NCBI RefSeq assembly: GCF_024166365.1
Contig: NC_064823.1
Span: 6,814,924-6,878,923, forward strand
Reading direction: 5' to 3'
Length of the DNA stretch: 64,000 bases
Source: Elephas maximus indicus
Taxonomy: Eukaryota > Chordata > Mammalia > Proboscidea > Elephantidae
Positions 1-8,519 of this stretch are shown in pieces. Each line of letters starts with the position of its first letter. Position 1 is the stretch's first letter. Under the pieces are notes generated by a model. The model did no database searches. It had not been told where the DNA came from and saw only the letters and a program-made list of their open reading frames with translations. The position numbers were made by a program, and so were the translations under genes.

Positions 1-179
1 TGATTGCTGTCCTTGATTCTAGGGAAATATATTACTTAATTTTATGGCAGAAAGGTAGATTTTAATAAGTATCATTTAATAGTAAAATCAAGATAAGTAC
101 CAATTTATTTTTTAAATGAATATTTAAATTTAGTGGCCCTTTATATTCATTGTATTAATCAACACAAGATTCCTGAGAA

Positions 180-262
180 TATTTTATTATTATTATTATT
201 GTATCATTTTCCATATAAGGAAAAACCGAGGCATAGCTGAGATAAATTACTTGATGAAGGTT
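180..262 (-). repeat. MIR fragment, antisense (tentative)
   Basis: The segment resembles the reverse complement of the MIR core: a fall-off in AT triplets, then a stretch like 'attttccatataagg' followed by a 'gaggcatagctgagataaattacttg' type block split by indels. This is an ancient, strongly diverged match made by eye, so the exact ends are uncertain. Confidence 0.4.
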
Positions 263-330
263 AAAAAAAAAATTATTAAGGTACTGATATAGCTAGATAA
301 CAAAATATACTTAATGTTCTAGTAAATCAA

Positions 331-455
331 TGATGGGCTCAAACATAGCAACAATTGTGAGAATGGTGCAGGACCAGGCAGTGTTTCCTTATGTTGTATG
401 TAGGGTTGCTATGAGTAGTTGCAACTGACTCAACACACCTAACAACACAACAACA
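331..455 (+). repeat. RTE (BovB-class) LINE 3' end
   Basis: A 5'-truncated 3' end of the RTE LINE. It reads through the block with 'caacaattgtgagaatgg', 'ggaccaggcagtgtttc' and the terminal 'ctaacaacacaacaaca' microsatellite-like tail. The same blocks occur at 7010-7118 (sense) and, reversed, at 24545, 32815 and 62358. No coding capacity remains. Confidence 0.65.
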
Positions 456-592
456 GCATAGTAAATCTTGTAGTCTATGTAGTAAAATTGATAAAATTTG
501 TAAGACAATTTAATACATGGCATAGCAATAGAAATGCCAGTGCAATAGAATAAAGAATACAAGAAAAGAATGTATATAATATAATCTCTCTT

Positions 593-661
593 TCATATAT
601 ATATAAATAAATACAATATATATATTATATATAAATAAATATAATATATATATAGAGAGAG
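593..661. repeat. AT-rich simple repeat
   Basis: Imperfect (TA)n interspersed with 'aataaata' units, ending in a short (GA)n run that abuts the SINE starting at 661. It is a simple repeat with no other content. Confidence 0.85.
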
Positions 662-812
662 AGCCCTGGTAGGGTAGTCGTTAAACATTCAGTTGCTGGC
701 CAAATGGTTGGCAGTTCAAATCCACCAGCCACTCCTTGGAAACCCTGTGGTACAGCTCTACTCTGTCCTATAGGGTTGTTATGAGTCAAAATCAACTTGA
801 TGGCAACAAATT
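661..812 (+). repeat. AfroSINE (tRNA-derived), copy 1
   Basis: The SINE starts 'gagccctggt', carries a degraded B-box region ('ggcagttcaaatcc'), then 'cactccttggaaaccctg', 'ctactctgtcctatagggtt' and the RTE-like tail 'tatgagtcaaaatcaacttg'. It joins the same MIR fragment at the same position as the SINE at 2441-2591, which indicates the two belong to one duplicated block rather than two independent insertions. Confidence 0.85.
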
Positions 813-985
813 TTATGTAGTAAACATTGTACAAAGTGCTTTAAATTCACCTGTAATTTATTTCTCAAGACAACTCTTTGAAGAAGGTACCATTATAGCC
901 TTATTGAATAAAAAAAAAAAAAAAAAAAAAATTTTTTTTTTTTTGAATAGATGAGATGAAATTGAAGGACAGAAAAGTTAATTAG
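813..985 (-). repeat. MIR fragment, antisense, interrupted by A/T tract
   Basis: Antisense MIR: 'agtaaacattgtacaaagtg' ... 'gatgagatgaaattgaagga'. It is nearly the same as 2592-2728, with scattered transitions. An A22T13 tract at 910-944 is absent from that second copy. Confidence 0.65.
910..944. repeat. Poly(A)-poly(T) insertion
   Basis: Twenty-two A (910-931) are followed directly by thirteen T (932-944). The tract is bracketed by 'gaata' (906-910 and 945-949). The related copy at 2681-2696 lacks it, reading straight from 'ttattga' into 'gtagatgag', so this is an insertion in the present copy. Confidence 0.8.
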
Positions 986-1009
986 CTGGATCTTTTTGTT
1001 TTATATATA

Positions 1010-1031
1010 TGTGTGTGTGTGTGTGTGTGTG
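1010..1031. repeat. (GT)n microsatellite
   Basis: A run of about eleven GT units, preceded by (TA)n and followed by a (GA)-rich stretch up to about 1048. Confidence 0.9.
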
Positions 1032-1153
1032 AAGAGAGAGAAAGAGATTTATTATATAGAATAAAAGTGATATTATAAACTCTGAGGTGAAAAATGAATT
1101 TATCCATAAATGGTGTGGGAGAATTGACTACTGTGGAAAATAGATGCTAGATG

Positions 1154-1161
1154 ATGATAGG

Positions 1162-1234
<73 letters not shown>

Positions 1235-1268
1235 GATAGATAGATAGGTCGATAGATAGGTCGATAGG

Positions 1269-1337
<69 letters not shown>

Positions 1338-1378
1338 GACAGATAGATAGATAGATAGATGATGGATAGATAGATAAT
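1154..1378. repeat. (GATA)n microsatellite
   Basis: A roughly 225-bp array of GATA/GATAGATA units with interruptions (GATGATA, GGTCGATA, GACAGATA). The long antisense reading frame here, rich in Ile-Tyr-Leu-Ser, is only translation of the repeat. A short (ACAG)n run follows at 1387-1400. Confidence 0.95.
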
Positions 1379-1400
1379 GATGATAAACAGACAGACAGAA

Positions 1401-2365
1401 GGCTAAGCCCTGTTTCTCTCTTTAAACCAAAATAGGTTTCAGGATGATCAAAGTTATAAACACAGGGAGAAAATATACAATAGAATAAAATAAATAGATA
1501 ATTTAAAATATATTTCAAAGCAAATCAAAAACCCAAAAGCAATAGAAGAAAATATAAAAACATTGACTATGTAAACATGAAGTCTCCAAAAGCCTAAGCA
1601 TGTTGCGGATTGGGAAGAAATAGTTGCAACACGTGTAATGGAAAATGGGTTATACGGCTTGTCATTTAAAGGTTGATTAAAATCAATGAGGAAAAGAGAA
1701 GGTCAACAAGCCAACGGACAAATTAGCAAAGGATATGGATAAATAATCCTCACCAAACAAATGGATTATAAATTAAAGATGTTAAGCCTTGCTCATAAAG
1801 TTAAAATATCAAAGAGATTCATATTTTATATATCAGAATTGAAATTTTGCTAGTATCAGAGCATGCAGAAATAAGCACTATTGCATTAATGATCTGGAAT
1901 TATTAATTATATTAAAAATGTACACATTCTTTCATGCAGTAAGTTATCTAGGAGAAATTTATTTCACACATTTACTATCAATTACATATAAAGATGTTCA
2001 TAAATTTAGGTTCTTTTAGGCTTGTTTGTAATAGCACACATAGAAAGTAAATTATATGGATATTTTTTCATAGTGAGTTGATTAAATTATTGAAGGTGAA
2101 GCTATTCTCTAAAAGGCTGTACATTTTTTATGGGACAAAATCTTTAAGATACCTTTTCAACTAAATTAAAAAACAAACAAAAACAACAGGACACTGAAAA
2201 TGTGGATAATACTCTCTTATTTGCATGAAAATAAATACAGTAACTTTTTTGTACTTATACATATGACTTTTTGATGATGATTACCTTTTGAGATGGAATT
2301 ATTAGCCTAGACTAGGAGAAAACCTCGCTTTTTGTACATAGCTTTTTTTAGTGTTTAATACGTGC
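1401..2365. other. No recognised feature
   Basis: AT-rich sequence with no reading frame of coding character and no repeat I can name. It includes short A-rich stretches, for example around 2166-2190. Confidence 0.5.
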
Positions 2366-2440
2366 AAGAGTTGTTTCATGATTAAAAAACCAGTAATAAC
2401 GTTAGTAATAGCTATTTTAGTGTTACTGTATGCTAAACGG
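2366..2440 (-). repeat. MIR fragment, antisense, 5' side of SINE (tentative)
   Basis: 'aatagctattttagtgttac' matches the reversed MIR 3' region in outline, and the element continues at 2592 beyond the SINE. The SINE at 2441 therefore appears to have landed inside this MIR. Confidence 0.45.
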
Positions 2441-2591
2441 GGAGCCTGGTGGCTCAGTGGTTAAGAGCACAGCTGCTAACCGCAAGGGCGCCAGTTCAAA
2501 TCCGTCAGCCCCTCCTTGGAAACCCTATGGAGCAGTTCTACTCTGTCTTACAAGGCCGCTATGAGTCAGAATCAACTTGATGGTAACAACT
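2441..2591 (+). repeat. AfroSINE, copy 2
   Basis: The SINE starts 'ggagcctggtggctcagtgg', with A-box-like 'gtggttaagagcac', B-box-like 'ccagttcaaatcc', and ends 'atcaacttgatggtaacaac'. It sits inside an antisense MIR. Its partner is the SINE at 661-812; the two are clearly diverged from one another (roughly a fifth of positions by eye). Confidence 0.9.
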
Positions 2592-2812
2592 TTTATATAG
2601 TAAACATTGTGCAAAGTGCTTTAAATTCACCTGCAATTTATTCCTCAGGACACCTCGTTGAAGAAGGTACCATTATAGCCTTATTGAGTAGATGAGATGA
2701 AATTGAAGGACAGAAAAGTTAAGTAACTGACTGCCATTTGTGTAGTCAGAGAGCAGCTAAGTTAAGGATGCCAGGTCTGTCTCGTTCCCAAGTTTATGCT
2801 CTTAAGTACTTC
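2592..2812 (-). repeat. MIR fragment, antisense
   Basis: Reversed MIR: 'caaagtgctttaaattcacc', 'gatgagatgaaattgaagga', 'cagaaaagttaagtaactg' and the trailing core. The first ~137 bp duplicate 813-985. Confidence 0.7.
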
Positions 2813-4182
2813 AAACAGATTTCAGGAAGCAAAATAATATCTAAGGTGGAAAGATAGAGCTTATGTGACAAGCTCCTTATCTACTTTTCATTTGACCATA
2901 CTTAACATTTTTACATGGAAGGACCTCATGGTTATATGTAAATGAGACAAATTAATATCAGGGGTAAAGAAGCAATTCTTCAGTTCTCTGTGGGTGTAAT
3001 CAGTATTGAGCTCTTTTAAGAGACACAGATAGGGAGCAACATCGACCTACAAACCTAAGGCACTCTCATCTCTAACACGACCTCTTGATTTTTACCCTTA
3101 TATCTTATCTAAACCTAGTGTGAAAAGCACAAACACGGATTGGTCCTAAAGGAAGTAAACATTTTTAAAAATACATATTTTTTAATTTTTTCTGTAAAAG
3201 ATAAACATTTTGCCATGTCCATCTGGTCTTAAAAGCTCATCTCTGTAATGGAAACATCTGTGAAAAAAAATAAACAGCTGTGATTCCAAATATAGCAATA
3301 GATTTATTTAGTCTTTACAGCACAAAGGCTGGAAATGCGCTACTGCCCAACATGCGAAACGATAGGTTTCATGTGAAACTCTACAGTGCTACATGTTAGA
3401 GGAAACGCCATTTTAGAAGCTGAAATTAATGCTAATTTATCTCACTGGAAGATGCTCCTTACGCACAGTCACAGATATTGCACTATATTTTCTACTGTGA
3501 ATATGTGCACATGTGACTTACAACTCTAATGAAAAGTTGATAAAAGAGTACTTTGTTTTTGTTCTTTTTCTTTCTTTCTTATCAACAGACACGATATGTC
3601 AGGGCATATAAATACTGTTATTAAAACATAAGCAAAAGTAGCAATATTTAAAGAAATTTTAGGTAAATACAATCTAGCTGAAATGAACTCTAAATTAAGT
3701 ATCTTTAAAGAAATAAAAAATATTTTCCTAAAGAAAAAATAATTTTCAGTTTTTTTTCTTTTTCTGACAATAGGTCACACTCCCAATTTCCTTCGTATTC
3801 AACAAAACCCAGTACGAATTAAATTCAGAATTATGATTGCACAAGAGAAGATTTTACTCACAAAAATCAAATTATATTGATCATGTTATATTTACTAAGT
3901 AGAAAAATGCACTAATATATTTTCAGCAACAAAGACTGAAACAACTGAAAACTGTTTTAATCCATTAAAAGAAGTCATTAATCAAACATCCTGTTTTTCC
4001 AGTCATTTTGAATTTTGGGCATTTCTCTGCAGGAGTGATAGTGAGCATCTGGCTTTATATGGTTAACGAATGTGAAATTATATTGAATTTCCTGTTTAGC
4101 TAGGGCTATATTAGATGCATGCATTAGTGTTAGTCAGAGTACAATCCCTTAGTATTCTCTTTAAAAACAAACAAAACAAAAC
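2813..4182. other. No recognised repeat; possible conserved non-coding segment
   Basis: No gene or named repeat is visible. The part at about 3290-3540 has several CpGs and homeodomain-like 'attaatgctaattta' against an AT-rich background, and could be an old constrained element. I have no alignment to support that. Confidence 0.3.
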
Positions 4183-4335
4183 AAACTAGCTGCTGCCAAG
4201 TCAACTGTGACTCATAGTGATCCTATAGGACAGAGAACTGCCCCACAGGGTTTCCAAGGAGCAGCTGGTGGTTTCAAACTGCTGACCTTTTTGTTAGCAG
4301 CTGTAGTTCTTAACTGCTGCGCCACCACAAATAGT
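4183..4335 (-). repeat. AfroSINE, antisense
   Basis: Reads as the reversed SINE: 'gactcatagtgatcctatag', 'agggtttccaaggagcagct', 'ttgttagcagctgtagttct', ending 'gcgccacca'. An A-rich (AAAC)n stretch precedes it at 4163-4184. Confidence 0.9.
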
Positions 4336-4629
4336 CCCTTTACTGGTATATTTTTCAGAATCTGCAATAATTTTTATGAATTAGTTCATGTGGCCACCGA
4401 AAAAAAAGTTGTTAAAATGAAATGCAAGGACATAAAATTATATGTTTTTCCATTTTCAGTGCTAATAGAGATAAATAAAACTACAAAACCAATTTGGGAT
4501 TTTAATTTAAAGATATTTAAGTATGCCTTTTCATAGAAAAGAAAAGACTAAATTCATCCACTGGGTGATAAGAAGGCAATGGAGAGCGAGGAGGGTGAAG
4601 AGAAAAGGTACAAGAAGGAAAATAAACTT

Positions 4630-4795
4630 TCTTGAACAGTATGTGCTTTGTATACCTGAAAACCCTTTATCCTCATAATGTTTGTTTTATATTATCCAAT
4701 CTAAAAGTGAGAAAATTTAGGTAGCAAGAAGTTAAATATCTTGCCTATGAACACATAAGTAGTAAGGGAAAAAAGTAGGATTGACCCATCTCTTT
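4630..4795 (-). repeat. MIR, antisense
   Basis: Reversed MIR with recognisable blocks: 'atcctcataatg', 'agtgagaaaatttaggtagc', 'agttaaatatcttgcctatg', 'acacataagtagtaagg' and 'ggattgaccc'. It is an ancient copy. Confidence 0.65.
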
Positions 4796-4841
4796 TGATC
4801 TTCAAAGCTCATTTATTTTTTTCCCATTTATTTTGCAGTTA

Positions 4842-5022
4842 TTGTTTTCTGCCATCAAGTCAGCCCACGACTTATGGAAACCCCTCGCACAACAGAATGA
4901 AATGCTGCTGGGTCCAGCACCATCTCCATAATAAGTTAAGGATCGACCATTATTATCCACAGGGTTTAAGTTGGCTGATTTTTGGAAGTAGATCACCAGG
5001 CCTTTTTTCTCTAGCTCATATT
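4842..5022 (-). repeat. Second-type AfroSINE, antisense
   Basis: A longer SINE variant marked by 'ggaagtagatcaccaggcct' and an opening 'gccatcaagtcagcccacga'. The same marker block occurs at 19187, 21535, 46390, 48303 and 49439, so it is a recurrent subfamily distinct from the short SINE. This copy is truncated at its tRNA-like end. Confidence 0.7.
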
Positions 5023-5195
5023 AAAACAGAGGCAAACAAGAGGAAAAAAAAGAGACTAGGTAGCTATTCAGTATGAAATAAAAATGTTGCTTCACATTGG
5101 ACATTAATTCTGTAAATGCTTTGGTAAAATTAGCCTAATGTTTCCTCAACTTGTGTTTGAAGACCACAAGCATAAGTACCACTAGGGGTGTTTCT

Positions 5196-5254
5196 TAGAA
5201 GACGTATTCTTGGGTATAAAAAAAAAAAAAATAGAAGACGTATTCTTGGGTATA
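5196..5254. repeat. 23-bp direct repeat flanking a bare poly(A)
   Basis: Positions 5196-5218 and 5232-5254 are identical over 23 bases, beginning 'tagaagacgtattc'. Only A residues (5219-5231) lie between them. This has the form of a target-site duplication around an insertion consisting of nothing but poly(A). Confidence 0.8.
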
Positions 5255-5570
5255 CACCCAAAAAATTAATCAAAATCATTGATATGGGAATGAAGTCATT
5301 AAAAAAAAAAAAAAATTTTAGAGACTACAAAAAGAGCTTAAAAACAACCAATCATACAAACAAAAACTGATGGTCCATCAATACCAAGGAGTCATTAAAA
5401 ATTATTAACTCCGTATCTTTGTTAAAAGATAATATTCTTGAAATGTTGAGTAAAAAAGAACTTGAAACCCCATATTTACAGTAAAAGCCTAATTAAGTAA
5501 AAATGTATATGCATTCTTAAGTATAAATATGTAAACTGGTATGTTGAATAAACATGATTCATAAACATAA
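5232..5570 (+). repeat. Old L1 3' region fragment (tentative)
   Basis: Text such as 'gggtatacacccaaaaaatt', 'gatggtccatcaatacc' and 'gagtcattaaaaattatt' resembles the C-terminal coding region of old mammalian L1s in the sense direction. It is strongly decayed and carries A-rich indels. Confidence 0.4.
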
Positions 5571-6451
5571 TAAATAACAATATCTTTCCTTGTATTCTGT
5601 TACTCCAGTAGGATAATTTTCCTCTGACCTTGGAGAAAAACATGGTTAGGCCCCATAATATTTTGTTCGCTTTTATTTAAAAGACAACACTATAAACATT
5701 TAAAAATCTTAACACATGGGCTCAATTTGAAATCTAGCTGATCATATTAAGCAACACTTCAAGCTACACTGAAAGATAAGACTTCTTTCCTATCTACAAT
5801 TAAAGCCAGAATTTGGGAGAACCTATTTTATAGCTAGCAAAAAATGTGTGGTGGATTTTTTCTTTTTTGTCTAATCTACCACCTCCAGGTTGCTAACAAA
5901 TCCTCACTGCTTTCAGGGATAGCTTGTACTAATAGAGAACTGAAAAGAGAGAATTTTATTTGCCAATACGTGCTGCTCTTTGGGCCTGGATATGTTTAAA
6001 GTTGAATCCTCTCGCTAGGGTTTTTTGTGTTCATTGGATGCTACTCCGCTAGTTCATTTTGGTTTCTCTCAGCCTTGATTTTCTTGTTGTCCACTAACCA
6101 ATACTTTGATTTTTAGCATTTCTGACTCCAGTTCTCTTGGACAGTGGTCTCTTCTTACAATATGGTGACCTATATCTAGTTCTTAGAGAATAGACTTACT
6201 AAACCTTTTTCCAGAAAACTTTTGAAAATATAGGATTTTTAGCTTTCTCAGGCATGAAAAACACTGGTCAACTGTGCTTTCAATAAAGATCTCTGAATTG
6301 AATCATGGAAGCCCCACTCACTAGGCTTTGGAGTTAGAAAGTAATGTGATGGTGGTGGTGATAAAGAAGAATCACGGGCAGCTGCTATCCCAAAAGAAAA
6401 TATCCCAGAATTCCTCCCTTCTCTTCCTTATCTTCACTCCCTATTTTCAAA
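5571..6451. other. No recognised feature
   Basis: AT-rich single-copy-looking sequence. No coding frame, RNA gene or repeat family was recognised. Confidence 0.5.
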
Positions 6452-6540
6452 TTATTGTTGTTCTGGGCCCTCGAATCTATTCCAACTCATAGCAACACTA
6501 TACGACTGCCACGTAGGGTTTTCCAGGCTGTAATTTTTAC
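6452..6540 (-). repeat. AfroSINE fragment, antisense
   Basis: Reversed SINE tail: 'ccaactcatagcaacactat', 'agggttttccaggctgtaat'. It is cut off at about 6540 by the sense SINE that follows. Confidence 0.75.
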
Positions 6541-6721
6541 GGAGGAGCCTTGGCGACACAGTGTTTAAGTGCTTGACTACTAACTGAAAAGTTGACAATT
6601 TGAACCCACCAGCCACTCTGTGGCAGAAAGATGTGGCAGTCTGCAAGATTATAGCTTTGGAAGCCCTATGGGACAGTTCTACTCTGCCCTTTAGGGTCGC
6701 AATTAGTCAGAATCAACTCGA
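6541..6721 (+). repeat. AfroSINE (long variant)
   Basis: Starts 'ggaggagccttggcgacaca', contains the extra block 'ggcagaaagatgtggcagtc' seen in the long subtype, then 'ctatgggacagttctactct' and the tail 'gtcagaatcaactcgatg'. It passes directly into RTE 3' coding sequence at about 6721. Confidence 0.85.
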
Positions 6722-7118
6722 TGAATAAGGAAGGCCAAAGAAGAATTGACACCTTTGAGTTGTGGTGTTGGCAAAGAATATTGAATATACCATGGACTGG
6801 CAAAAGAACAAACAATTCTGTCTTGGAAGAAGTACAACCAGACTGCTCCTTAGAAACCAAGAATGGCAAGACTACCTCTCACATACTTTGGACATATTAT
6901 CAGGAGGGATCAGTCCCTGGAGGACATCATGCTTGGTAAAGTAGAGGGTCACCAAAAAAAGAGGAAGACCCTCAGCAAGATGGATTGACACAGTAGCTGC
7001 CACAATGGGGTCAAGCATAACAATTGTGAGGATGGAGGAGGACTAGGCAGTGTTTCGTTTTGTTGGACACAGAGTCGCTCTGAGTCCGAACCAACTCAAC
7101 GGCACCTAATAACAGCAA
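6722..7118 (+). pseudogene. RTE LINE 3' end with remnant of ORF C-terminus
   Basis: The first ~220 bp encode the C-terminal tail of the RTE polyprotein (reverse-transcriptase/endonuclease protein): the frame reads 'RRIDTFELWCWQRI' and then 'EEVQPDCSLETKNGK'. The same region is antisense at 32833-33084. It ends in the 3' UTR with 'gaggatggaggaggactagg' and the tail 'cctaataacagcaaca'. The element is heavily 5'-truncated and non-functional. Confidence 0.8.
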
Positions 7119-7434
7119 CATGAGTTTACTGTTGTCATTTTGATTTTTTTTTTTTTGGTAATGTTGACAGTTTCTTTGTTCCACTTAACTTTCTGTGCCG
7201 AGTCGTTTTTCTTTACGTATTTTTCTTTTCATTATTGTTGATTTTGTGTTTGCCGAGTCTTTATGTTTTTCTTCTTTTTTATTTTGGTGGGTACATTTGT
7301 TAGCTCCCTTTGTGGTTACATTTATTTTCCTAAGTTTAAACCTATCTTTTATTTCTTGATATCACCTTAACCTCCTCTCCATATAGAAGTTCTATGACTA
7401 CACTATTTATTCCTTCTTTTTCGTCCTGAAGTTG

Positions 7435-8515
7435 TCATTTACATATTGAAGTCTCTGTCTCCCCCCTTTTCAGCCTTTTAGCTTTGACATGTTTTTGTGA
7501 CTTCCCTATCTCAGTTGATAATTGGTTGATCTGTCCTGTGTTCCACTCTTGGGTTCTCTGATAGTGTTGGTTCTCTAACCGGAGGACTCCCTTTACTATT
7601 TTTTGTAATTTTGGTTTGGTTTTTACAAATTTCCTTAACTTTTGTTTATCTGGAAATGACCTAATTTCACTATCATATTTGAGTAACAATTTTGCTAGAT
7701 GTATCATTCTTGGCTGGTAATTTTTTTTGTCCTTTGAGGCTTTCCGTATGTCATCCCAATTGCCTTCTTGCCTGCATGGTTTCTGAATTTGGTCTTATTG
7801 GCTCGCCTTTGTAAGTGACTTTTAGTTTATCCCTAGCCACTCTCAAGAGTCTATCTTTGTCTTTGGTTTTGGCAAATATGATTATAATGTGTGTTGGTGA
7901 CCTTCTTTTGGGGCCTACCCTGTGTGGGGTTTGTTGAATTTCTTAGATAGATACCGTCTCACCTTTCATGATATCAGGGACATTTTCTGCCAGCAAATCT
8001 CTCTGTGGTTTCCGTCATCCACCACCCTCCCCTGTTCTGGTACTCCAACCACTCTTAGGTTTTTCATCTCGATAGTGTCCCACAGAATTCTTAGGCATTC
8101 TGCATTTTTTTTAATTCTTTTTTTCTGATTTTTCCTCAAATAAATTGGCGTCAAGGCATTTGTCTTCAGTCTCACTAATTCTGACTTCCATTGCCTCAAT
8201 TCTGCTCCTATGACTTTCTATTGATTGGTCTAATTCTGAAATTTTACTATTAGTCTTTTTAATTTCTAGTTGCTGTCTCTCTATGGATTCTAGCAGCCTG
8301 TTAAATTGTCATTTTGTTCTTTTATTGTTTTCCTTAGCTTGGTCTGAGTTTTGCCTGACCTCCTTCCTGATCTCTTGGAAAGCTCTGTATATTAATCTTT
8401 TGAATTTTATGTCAGATAGTTCCATGACCTTATCTTCCTCTGGAAGATTTCTTGGTTCTTTATTTTGGTCACTTGCTGGAGCTATCTTGACCTACTTGTT
8501 TATGTGATTTGATAT
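7435..8515 (-). pseudogene. L1 ORF1 (RNA-binding coiled-coil protein), broken
   Basis: This is the RNA-binding, nucleic-acid-chaperone protein of L1 ribonucleoprotein particles. The C-terminal part is legible at 7435-7707 ('GEIRSF'-like 'SEIRSFPDKQKLRKF', 'TKPKLQKI'), matching the same part of the L1 at 55812-56039 ('GEIKTFTDKHKLREF'). The RRM region is at 7966-8199, and the N-terminal coiled-coil region at about 8283-8515. Frames shift several times and stops interrupt it. The start would lie near 8515 by comparison with the copy starting at 56866. Confidence 0.75.
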
Positions 8516-8519
8516 TGAC

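Noticed and set aside
661..812. A tRNA gene, suggested by A-box and B-box-like motifs in this and other SINEs
   Set aside because: The motifs belong to tRNA-derived SINEs; there is no cloverleaf with matched acceptor stem, and there are many dispersed copies.
593..1378. CRISPR-like or satellite array
   Set aside because: The repeats are simple 1-4 bp microsatellites without spacers; the genome is mammalian.
1147..1518. A 123-residue antisense open frame rich in Ile-Tyr-Leu-Ser
   Set aside because: It is translation of the GATA microsatellite, with no coding signature.
5294..5401. A possible second insertion bracketed by 'agtcattaaaaa' (5294-5305 and 5390-5401)
   Set aside because: The A-run lies next to the left copy instead of the right, which does not fit a retrotransposed insert, and the region reads as a decayed L1; more likely chance in A-rich sequence.
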